From Nitrospina sp. (GTDB lineage: Bacteria; Nitrospinota; Nitrospinia; Nitrospinales; VA-1), in contig JABGTQ010000116.1 in NCBI GenBank assembly GCA_018647025.1, positions 1-5,392 on the forward strand: 5,392 bases of DNA, given 5' to 3'. Positions 1-5,392 of this stretch are shown here, one piece after another. Numbering within the stretch: position 1 is the stretch's first letter; each line of letters starts with the position of its first letter. Under the pieces are notes generated by a model, which made no database searches, had not been told where the DNA came from, and saw nothing but the letters and a program-made list of their open reading frames with translations. Made by a program: the position numbers and the translations under genes.

Positions 1-23
1 ATTTGTTGTCTATCTTTACTCAT
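1..23 (-). CDS. Possible 5' end of a divergent gene leaving the window
   Basis: A leftward ATG at 23-21 opens a frame that stays open to the window edge and encodes only MSKDRQQ plus two bases. What makes it more than chance is a Shine-Dalgarno-like GAGG (complement of 31-34) sitting 7 bases before the ATG, the best ribosome binding site in the window. The 298-base gap to the pilin gene would fit a divergent pair with back-to-back promoters. Seven residues are too few to name a product or exclude a chance match. I see no clear sigma70 promoter for it on the minus strand. Confidence 0.4.
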
Positions 24-177
24 AGTTCTTCCTCACATTTGATCCTCTGAATACTATCTCTTCTTTTTTATAGCCTCACTATAATAATTAAACAAAAACT
101 GATATTTAAATCAATATTGTAGATTCTTTAAATTGGTCTCTTTCCTACATCTAACATTTATCTATGGCGGAAAAATA

Positions 178-272
178 ATTAGTCCCTACAACGTTGACTT
201 TAAAATAATTTAATCTTACTCTTGATATCGCAATTACATTATTTGATATAATTAGTCTTTCGATCATTAGTC
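178..272 (+). repeat. Three direct ATTAGTC words around the pilin promoter
   Basis: ATTAGTC occurs at 178-184, 251-257 and 266-272. The first two share the longer ten-base word ATAATTAGTC (175-184 and 248-257). The second overlaps the end of the proposed -10 element, and the third lies just after the predicted transcription start, 15 bases on. This placement would suit a repressor or response-regulator site, but no known consensus is recognised and chance in AT-rich DNA is a real alternative. Confidence 0.25.
222..252 (+). promoter_or_regulatory. Candidate sigma70 promoter for the pilin gene, extended -10
   Basis: A perfect -10 hexamer TATAAT lies at 247-252 and is directly preceded by TGA (244-246), giving an extended -10 (TGnTATAAT). 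A TTGATA at 222-227 matches the -35 consensus at five of six positions, but the spacer is long at 19 bases. Extended -10 promoters tolerate a weak or misplaced -35. Transcription would start near 259, leaving a leader of about 63 bases before the pilin ATG. In an AT-rich region such matches can arise by chance. No sigma54 -24/-12 element, often found before pilin genes, was seen. Confidence 0.4.
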
Positions 273-321
273 ACTATTTAAGTTTTTTTATTGGTTTAAC
301 TAACGTCATTAATTTAAAGCA

Positions 322-717
322 ATGAAAAAATTAGATATTTTTTTAAAATTAGACAGCAAAAATAATAAAACAGGTTTTAGTTTTTTGGAACTGTTGATTG
401 TTTTAGTCATCATCGGTATTCTTGCTGCTGTAGCTATCCCTCAGCTGGACCATTACAAACAACTAAGGCATGACAGAGAATCCAAGGACAACTTAGAGAG
501 ACTTTATCAAGGCTGTGAAAAGTTTTGGGGAAATGACATTAACACACAATGTTCTTTAGTAATTGCCAAGGAAGCTGTGAATGGTTTCATCCAGTCTACT
601 AATGTGGTTGTAAAAATTCCGTTAGGAAGGGGAACAAAAACTAACTTCCAAGCTATGGCAAAACATAGTAGTAGTGATAAAACATATACTATTGATGAAA
701 AGGGGAGTGTTCGTTAG
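322..717 (+). CDS. Type IV pilin-like protein with N-terminal prepilin signal
   Basis: This 131-residue protein has the class III (prepilin) signal. An 18-residue leader rich in Lys and Asn ends in Gly18, followed by Phe19 and the mature start FSFLE, with the conserved Glu at mature position 5. A hydrophobic helix follows over residues 19-40. Prepilin peptidase PilD would cut after Gly18 and methylate Phe19, leaving a mature protein of about 113 residues that packs into a pilus or pseudopilus across the envelope. Cys65 and Cys77 could form a disulfide. The C-terminal wording (KTYTIDEKGSV) resembles small PilA/PilE-type pilins, so a pilus subunit is slightly favoured over a type II secretion pseudopilin. 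Without assembly genes nearby the two cannot be separated. Position 322 is the only good start: an in-frame TAA lies at 310-312. The ribosome binding site is poor. The gene stands alone, with 191 bases before nadB. Confidence 0.85.
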   Translation: MKKLDIFLKLDSKNNKTGFSFLELLIVLVIIGILAAVAIPQLDHYKQLRHDRESKDNLERLYQGCEKFWGNDINTQCSLVIAKEAVNGFIQSTNVVVKIPLGRGTKTNFQAMAKHSSSDKTYTIDEKGSVR

Positions 718-792
718 TCACCACATCGCTTGATTCCTATCTTATTTTCCTCTCCTTAAATACTCTATTTTTTAATCCAATCATTCCTCTCC

Positions 793-821
793 AGTTTTGA
801 TAAAACTACTGAATTATTTTT
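793..821 (+). terminator. Weak hairpin that might end the pilin transcript
   Basis: A perfect six-base inverted repeat with a three-base loop (AGTTTT-GAT-AAAACT, 793-807) is followed after a short gap by a T-rich run (814-821). Only one G-C pair closes the stem, and the T run is not adjacent, so this is a poor intrinsic terminator. It is the only candidate between the pilin stop and the nadB promoter. The rest of 718-872 is pyrimidine-rich and shows no supported gene. Confidence 0.2.
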
Positions 822-872
822 AGTTTGCAGGAAGGTAGGCATACTAGACACCTCTTTCATTCAATTATCTCA

Positions 873-901
873 TTGAAAACAAAGGATAAACTATTTATAA
901 T
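873..901 (+). promoter_or_regulatory. Strong sigma70 promoter directly upstream of nadB
   Basis: TTGAAA (873-878, five of six to TTGACA) and a perfect TATAAT (896-901) are separated by the optimal 17 bases. This is the best promoter in the window. The predicted start is near 908, within a base or so of the nadB ATG at 909, so the transcript would have little or no 5' leader. The promoter would drive nadB, and ftsK through their overlap. No NrtR or NiaR-type operator was recognised around it. Confidence 0.6.
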
Positions 902-908
902 CTAGAAT

Positions 909-2567
909 ATGATGATTGAAGAAGATTTTCTAGTTATTGGTAGCGGGATTGCTGGTTTAACGTTTGCTCTCAAAGCTTCCCAGTTTGGATCGGTGGCTAT
1001 TGTTAGTAAAGATGACCTGTCTGAGTCTGCCACTTTATATGCCCAAGGTGGGATAGCATCTGTGATGACCGACGATGACTCATTTGAATTGCATGCTAAT
1101 GACACAATAGAAGCAGGTCGAGGATTGTGCCGTGAAGACGTTGTGCGCATTATTTGCAGGGAAGGACCTTCTCATATCAGAGAGCTAATTGACTTAGGTG
1201 TTAAATTTACTCGTATCCAAGGAGAAAACTATCATTTGAGTCGTGAAGGAGGACACTCTCGAGACAGGATTCTACACGCTAATGATCTTACGGGGCAAGA
1301 GATAGAACGCGCCATGATTGAGGCAATAAATAGTAAAAACAACATAACGGTTTTCCCACATCATATGCTGATTGATTTTATGACAATCAGTAGACTAGAC
1401 TCTAAAGTAGAACCTGGTAGTCCTAAAGATGAAGCACTTGGAGCATATATCCTTGATGTCAAAACCAATCAAGTAAAAACTTTCCTTAGCAAAATCACCT
1501 TGTTGGCTAGTGGAGGTGCTGGCAAAGTTTATCTTTACACTTCAAATCCTGACACTGCTACAGGTGATGGAATTGCTGCCGCTTACCGCGCAGGTAGCAA
1601 AATAGCCAACATGGAGTTCATTCAATTTCACCCGACCTGCTTATACCACCCTCAAGCAAAATCATTTTTAATTTCTGAGACAGTACGTGGAGAAGGCGGT
1701 ATCTTAAGACTGAAAAATGGACACACTTTCATGGAAAACTATCATCCCTTAGGATGCCTAGCTCCAAGGGATATTGTGGCCCGCGCCATAGATCACGAGA
1801 TGAAAAAAAGTGGCGACGATTGTGTTTATTTAGATATAACTCATTTAGAAGGTTATCGAATTCGCGAACGCTTCCCGAATATCTACCAAACCTGTTTGAA
1901 GTTTGGTTTTGATATGGTTAAAAACCCAATCCCAGTAGTACCTGCTGCCCATTATACCTGTGGAGGAGTCTTAGTAGACCTTAATGGCCAAACAAACATT
2001 CGCCATCTTTTTGCCAGTGGTGAAGTTTGCTACTCTGGATTACATGGCGCTAATAGACTAGCTTCAAATTCGCTATTGGAGGGGCTGGTATTATCAAATC
2101 GAGCTGTATCTAAAGCAGCCTTATTACTTAAATCCAAATCATTCAATAAAACTATTTTCCATAATGTCCCTAGCTGGGATTATGGAAATTCAGTAGATAG
2201 TGACGAATCGGTTGTCGTCTCACATAATTGGGATGAGATTAGAAGAATCATGTGGAATTATGTTGGTATCGTACGCTCAGATAAAAGACTTCGTCGCGCT
2301 GAAAGACGAATTCAATTACTACTGGACGAAATTAAGGAATATTACTGGGATTTTAAAATTACCAAGAATACCCTAGAATTAAGAAACATCGCTCTCACTG
2401 CTCACCTTATTGTCATGAGCGCTTTAAAACGTAAAGAAAGTCGTGGGCTTCACTTTACCTTAGATTATCCAAAAACGGATATTAGCTGGATAAAAGATAC
2501 CGTCCTTCAAGATACTACGCGTCGTTTAGTAAGCCAAACCTCTCTTAGAGCTACATCTCATGAATGA
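909..2567 (+). CDS. nadB: L-aspartate oxidase (quinolinate synthesis, NAD pathway)
   Basis: NadB is a cytoplasmic FAD flavoprotein that oxidises L-aspartate to iminoaspartate, which quinolinate synthase NadA uses to make quinolinate for NAD. The 552-residue length matches the family (E. coli about 540). The FAD-binding GSGIAGL is at 11-17, and the second flavin segment YAQGGIA at 44-50. The active-site segment REGGHS (112-117) with Glu113 is followed by RILHA (120-124). HPT at 241-243, PRDIVARAID near 286-295 and HYTCGG at 348-353 supply the expected His and Arg residues of the succinate dehydrogenase/fumarate reductase flavoprotein fold. SGLHGANRLASNSLLEG lies at 376-392. The helical C-terminal domain (about 440-520) contains the NadB-typical RSDKRL and KESRGLH. 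REGGHS together with the complete length favours NadB over SdhA or FrdA. The start is Met1 or Met2, because the next Met (53) lies beyond the FAD motif. No Shine-Dalgarno is present. nadA and nadC are not in the window. Confidence 0.96.
   Translation: MMIEEDFLVIGSGIAGLTFALKASQFGSVAIVSKDDLSESATLYAQGGIASVMTDDDSFELHANDTIEAGRGLCREDVVRIICREGPSHIRELIDLGVKFTRIQGENYHLSREGGHSRDRILHANDLTGQEIERAMIEAINSKNNITVFPHHMLIDFMTISRLDSKVEPGSPKDEALGAYILDVKTNQVKTFLSKITLLASGGAGKVYLYTSNPDTATGDGIAAAYRAGSKIANMEFIQFHPTCLYHPQAKSFLISETVRGEGGILRLKNGHTFMENYHPLGCLAPRDIVARAIDHEMKKSGDDCVYLDITHLEGYRIRERFPNIYQTCLKFGFDMVKNPIPVVPAAHYTCGGVLVDLNGQTNIRHLFASGEVCYSGLHGANRLASNSLLEGLVLSNRAVSKAALLLKSKSFNKTIFHNVPSWDYGNSVDSDESVVVSHNWDEIRRIMWNYVGIVRSDKRLRRAERRIQLLLDEIKEYYWDFKITKNTLELRNIALTAHLIVMSALKRKESRGLHFTLDYPKTDISWIKDTVLQDTTRRLVSQTSLRATSHE
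2545..2567 (+). promoter_or_regulatory. nadB-ftsK overlap with weak ribosome binding site
   Basis: The ftsK ATG (2560-2562) precedes the nadB stop TGA (2565-2567), and the two reading frames overlap by eight bases in ATGAATGA. The only Shine-Dalgarno-like match is TAGAG (2546-2550), nine bases before the ATG. The arrangement is typical of translational coupling: ribosomes ending on nadB can restart on ftsK. No independent promoter for ftsK was noticed in the end of nadB. Confidence 0.6.
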
Positions 2568-4887
2568 AAAAACTTCTATTTTTATTCGCGATTTTCTGGG
2601 AATAGCGATCTTGGCCTTTTCCTTGTTCACTATCGTATCGTTAGCAACCTACTCTGCGACAGATCCCTCAATGAACACATCTCTTTCCTCTCAGGAGTTA
2701 GTCACAAATTCTGGAGGTCTGGTTGGTGCTTATATTTCGGATGGGTTAGTTCAACTCTTTGGAAGTAGTTCATTTTTCTTTCCCATGATTACCCTGATTA
2801 TTGGATGGGCTTGCGTGCGTAGAAAAGAATTTAATCATTGGCCACTTCGCCTGGTTTCTGGAATTTTTCTGCTCACGGGAATATGTGCTTTGAGCGCAGT
2901 TTTAATGAATGCTGGCCCTGTTTTTAAAGGTTACGCTGAAATAGGAGGTCTCACCGGTGCAGTTCTTGGAAAGTTTCTAGTAATTTGGTTAAGTCCAGTC
3001 GGTGCTACCATTTTTTTAATCACCATGATCTTAGCCTCACTACTTGCCATGACAGGAAAAACCGTTAACTCTATACTGGAAATAGTGGGCAAACTTGTAG
3101 GAACCGGTATTGGTAAGTTATTACGACTATTAAATAATTTAAAATTAATTGTAAGTGAGTTTGTCAACACTGTTCGTAAATCCTCTTTGACTGCTAAAGA
3201 TGAACCCTACGACACCGTTGTACCAACTGAGCCATTAATTATAACCAGACCTAAACTTCCTGAAATAACTACAGGGTCTACTCAGGCTCCTATTATTATC
3301 CCTCGAAAAAGAAAAAAAATTGTCAATTTTGTTGTGAATGAAAGTCAACTACCTTTACCAGAAAATGGGGATTATCAGATACCACCTGTCAATTTGCTTA
3401 ATGAACCTTTGCCGATTGAAGATTCGGATGAGATGAAAGAAGAAATCCTGATTAGCACTTCTATACTTGAGCGAAAACTATCTGATTTTGGAGTGGAAGG
3501 AAAGGTGGTCCAGGTTCTACCGGGACCGGTCATTACACTTTATGAATTTGAACCAGCCCCAGGAATCAAGGTCAGTAGAATTCTTGCCCTGAGCGATGAC
3601 CTTGCCCTGGCAATGCGGGCACTTAGTTTACGGATTCTTGCCCCTGTCCCAGGCAAACCTGTAGTGGGAATAGAAATTCCTAATATCAGAAAAGAAGTTG
3701 TTTCATTTAAGGAAATAATAACTTCTAAAGAGTTTGTTGAATCAGACTCAAAGTTAATGATGGTAATAGGAAAAGACAACATTGGTGAACCTGTTGTGCA
3801 GGACCTTGCTACAATCCCGCATCTTTTGATGGCTGGCTCTACCGGCGCTGGGAAAAGCGTCGGATTAAATGCCATGATCTGCAGTATTCTTCTTAACGCT
3901 ACACCTGATGAAGTTAAAATGATAATGATCGATCCAAAAATGTTGGAACTTTCGATTTTCGATGGCATTCCTCATCTTATTGCCCCGGTTGTAACAAACC
4001 CTAAAAAAGCCGCAGCAGCTCTATCCTGGGCTGTGGATGAAATGGAAAACCGATATAAGTTAATGTCCAAAGTAGGTGTTCGTAATATTACTGGATTCAA
4101 TGTAAAAATGGATACCGAACGAGAAGAATATGAGATGAAACTCAAGCAATGGGAACACGATAATAAAAATAGTGTCAAATCTGACGAAATTGAATCTGAA
4201 GAAGAAAGTGATAAGCCCACCGAACCTCCTGAAAAATTACCTTATATTTTGATTGTTATAGATGAGCTGGCTGACCTTATGATGGTTGCTTCTAAGGGTG
4301 TTGAAGAAGCCCTCACTAGACTTGCTCAAATGGCGCGTGCTTCTGGAATTCATTTGATTGTCGCCACTCAACGACCCTCTGTGGACGTTTTAACCGGAAT
4401 CATCAAAGCTAATTTCCCATCCCGCATTTCCTATAAAGTAACATCCCGTGTCGACTCTCGAACCATACTTGATTCCATGGGAGCTGAAAAACTTCTCGGG
4501 AAAGGAGACATGCTATTTATGCCTCCAGGGACTCATCGACTTTTAAGAATTCACGGTGCAATGGTAAGTGACGAGGAAATCCAAAAAATTATAAGCTTTA
4601 TTAAAGAACAAAAAAAACCAACCTATAAGGATCAGATTTTTGAAGTTGCTGTAACTGATAAGGGGAAAACTAAGGAAGCGGAAGACTACGACGAAAGGTA
4701 TGATGAAGCATTGGCCATAGTCGCAAAAGATCGACAAGCTTCTATTTCCTATATTCAACGAAGACTACGAATAGGCTACAACCGTGCCGCAAGCATTATC
4801 GAAATGATGGAGCGAGATGGCGTGGTAGGACCCTCCGATGGGGTCAGGCCTCGTGAAATTTATGTCAGTCCCATTCCTAATGAGTGA
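2560..4887 (+). CDS. ftsK: FtsK/SpoIIIE-family septal DNA translocase
   Basis: FtsK is a membrane-anchored hexameric ATPase at the division septum. It pumps DNA, brings the replication termini together and activates XerCD recombination at dif. The 775-residue protein has all expected parts. The N-terminal region has about four membrane segments (near 11-31, 71-86, 96-117 and 133-164). A short variable linker (about 200-290) is followed by the alpha domain (about 290-400). The RecA-like motor has Walker A GSTGAGKS (426-433), Walker B ending in IDE (567-569) and the family motif ATQRPSVDVLTG (602-613). The winged-helix gamma domain (about 712-770, with RRLRIGYNRA), which reads KOPS polarity sequences, is intact. 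The length is that of compact FtsK/SpoIIIE proteins, far shorter than E. coli FtsK with its long linker. A charged, acidic stretch (about 517-560) sits in the motor just before Walker B, where many homologues have a variable loop. The gene overlaps nadB by eight bases. Confidence 0.96.
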   Translation: MNEKTSIFIRDFLGIAILAFSLFTIVSLATYSATDPSMNTSLSSQELVTNSGGLVGAYISDGLVQLFGSSSFFFPMITLIIGWACVRRKEFNHWPLRLVSGIFLLTGICALSAVLMNAGPVFKGYAEIGGLTGAVLGKFLVIWLSPVGATIFLITMILASLLAMTGKTVNSILEIVGKLVGTGIGKLLRLLNNLKLIVSEFVNTVRKSSLTAKDEPYDTVVPTEPLIITRPKLPEITTGSTQAPIIIPRKRKKIVNFVVNESQLPLPENGDYQIPPVNLLNEPLPIEDSDEMKEEILISTSILERKLSDFGVEGKVVQVLPGPVITLYEFEPAPGIKVSRILALSDDLALAMRALSLRILAPVPGKPVVGIEIPNIRKEVVSFKEIITSKEFVESDSKLMMVIGKDNIGEPVVQDLATIPHLLMAGSTGAGKSVGLNAMICSILLNATPDEVKMIMIDPKMLELSIFDGIPHLIAPVVTNPKKAAAALSWAVDEMENRYKLMSKVGVRNITGFNVKMDTEREEYEMKLKQWEHDNKNSVKSDEIESEEESDKPTEPPEKLPYILIVIDELADLMMVASKGVEEALTRLAQMARASGIHLIVATQRPSVDVLTGIIKANFPSRISYKVTSRVDSRTILDSMGAEKLLGKGDMLFMPPGTHRLLRIHGAMVSDEEIQKIISFIKEQKKPTYKDQIFEVAVTDKGKTKEAEDYDERYDEALAIVAKDRQASISYIQRRLRIGYNRAASIIEMMERDGVVGPSDGVRPREIYVSPIPNE

Positions 4888-4927
4888 CTCCTGTTTGTTT
4901 TTGGAAACCGCTTAATACTCAAAAAAC

Positions 4928-5392
4928 ATGTCCTTTGCCCATCCTCTAGCGACTCTGACTAAGGACCAAGCACAAAACTCTGTACTTTTTATTCTACTTG
5001 GCGCAAGCAATCTTGCCCGTTCCTTTCATGGTTTAAAATACTGTATCGAACGATGCATACTTCCAAGAACAGCTACTTTTTTACATGCTATGGGTCCGGG
5101 AAGAGGTTATGTTAGTCCCGGTGGAATACTAAATGCATCTTATTCTCCAATTATCAACAGCGGTATTTTTGAAGCTGCTCGAAACAAAAAAATAAAAAAA
5201 CAGAAGGTAATCGCTCTTATTACAGATATCGGCAATGACATTATGTACAATATTTCTCCAGATAAAATTATTGACAGCCTGCAACATATCTTTAACGTAT
5301 TAGATACGATTGAAACAAACATTGTTATCACTTCAATTCCTGTAGATCTTGAAAATGACATTAGTGAATTTCAGTTTCAAATTCTACAGAAG
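4928..5392 (+). CDS. SGNH-hydrolase-like protein, 3' end beyond window
   Basis: A frame of 155 codons runs open from the ATG at 4928 to the window edge. An in-frame TAA at 4913-4915 rules out a longer N-terminus. There is no signal peptide and no clear Shine-Dalgarno. A hydrophobic strand VLFILLGASNLAR (19-31) looks like SGNH block I, with Ser27 as candidate nucleophile, although the usual GDS is GAS here. PGRGY (57-61) could supply the block II Gly. VIALITDIGNDIMY (94-107) resembles block III, with Asn103 as oxyanion-hole residue, followed by regular alpha/beta pattern (VITSIPVD, 133-140). The block V Asp and His would lie past the edge, so activity cannot be judged. If an SGNH enzyme, it would be an esterase or acyl-transfer enzyme of unknown substrate. 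The gene follows ftsK by 40 bases with no terminator and may be co-transcribed. The coding call is firm; the family call is moderate. Confidence 0.7.
   Translation, partial: MSFAHPLATLTKDQAQNSVLFILLGASNLARSFHGLKYCIERCILPRTATFLHAMGPGRGYVSPGGILNASYSPIINSGIFEAARNKKIKKQKVIALITDIGNDIMYNISPDKIIDSLQHIFNVLDTIETNIVITSIPVDLENDISEFQFQILQK

Larger units (their letters stand above)
24..321. other. AT-rich divergent intergenic region
   Basis: This stretch of almost 300 bases holds no convincing gene. It is strongly AT-rich and contains a candidate promoter for the pilin (222-252), three copies of ATTAGTC (178, 251, 266), and two adjoining palindromic words, ATTTAAAT (104-111) and CAATATTG (112-119). A four-codon frame ATGGCGGAAAAATAA near 164-178 is too short to be credited. 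No intrinsic terminator or structured RNA leader is evident. Confidence 0.5.

Noticed and set aside
194..222. TTGACT (194-199) as an alternative -35 for the pilin promoter.
   Set aside because: At 16-18 base spacing the best -10 match is only TACTCT (three of six), much poorer than the extended TATAAT at 247-252.
765..860. A 31-residue leftward frame beginning MKEVSSMPTF between the pilin and nadB genes.
   Set aside because: It has only a weak GAGA upstream, no recognisable motif and no promoter, and this length is expected by chance; it overlaps the weak hairpin region.
902..1150. A leftward 82-codon frame over the nadB start.
   Set aside because: It is a shadow of the nadB FAD-binding region and has no ribosome binding site or family resemblance.
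3540..3968. A 142-codon leftward frame inside ftsK.
   Set aside because: It is the complement of the highly conserved FtsK alpha and motor domains and shows no protein features of its own.
4888..4927. A possible terminator or promoter between ftsK and the SGNH-like gene.
   Set aside because: No stem longer than four bases and no hexamer pair with usable spacing was found in these 40 bases.
5140..5361. A leftward 73-codon frame at the right edge.
   Set aside because: It lies opposite the SGNH-like reading frame, which shows ordered alpha/beta pattern and motif-like segments, so the rightward frame is the real one.

Overview
This is a low-GC (roughly 40% by eye) bacterial window carrying mostly housekeeping genes. 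All complete genes lie on the + strand: a type IV pilin-like protein (322-717), L-aspartate oxidase NadB (909-2567), the DNA translocase FtsK (2560-4887), and the 5' part of an SGNH-hydrolase-like gene that runs off the right edge (4928-5392). A short leftward reading frame with a good ribosome binding site may be the start of a divergent gene that leaves the window on the left (23 to 1). There are no RNA genes, insertion sequences, CRISPR repeats or obvious prophage parts.

The pilin, and a FtsK with an N-terminal membrane domain and C-terminal gamma domain, suggest a free-living Gram-negative-type bacterium. From memory, the NadB C-terminal region and the FtsK motor wording look most like deltaproteobacterial or Nitrospinota-type sequences. 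That is an impression without any search, and the lineage is left open.

Layout: positions 24-321 form an AT-rich divergent intergenic region with a candidate extended -10 promoter (222-252) for the pilin and three ATTAGTC words. The pilin stands alone. The 718-908 gap ends in a near-consensus sigma70 promoter (873-901) placed so close to the nadB ATG that the predicted transcript has essentially no leader. nadB and ftsK overlap by 8 bases (ATGAATGA) and look translationally coupled. The SGNH-like gene follows ftsK after 40 bases with no visible terminator, so nadB-ftsK-SGNH-like may be one transcript.

NadB (first step of quinolinate/NAD synthesis) and FtsK (chromosome dimer resolution and terminus segregation at the septum) have no known direct functional link. 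Their coupling is best read as a co-expressed housekeeping operon. I found no convincing undescribed multi-gene system. The points most worth a second look are the predicted leaderless nadB start, the atypical SGNH-like gene at the right edge, and the repeated words in the pilin promoter region.
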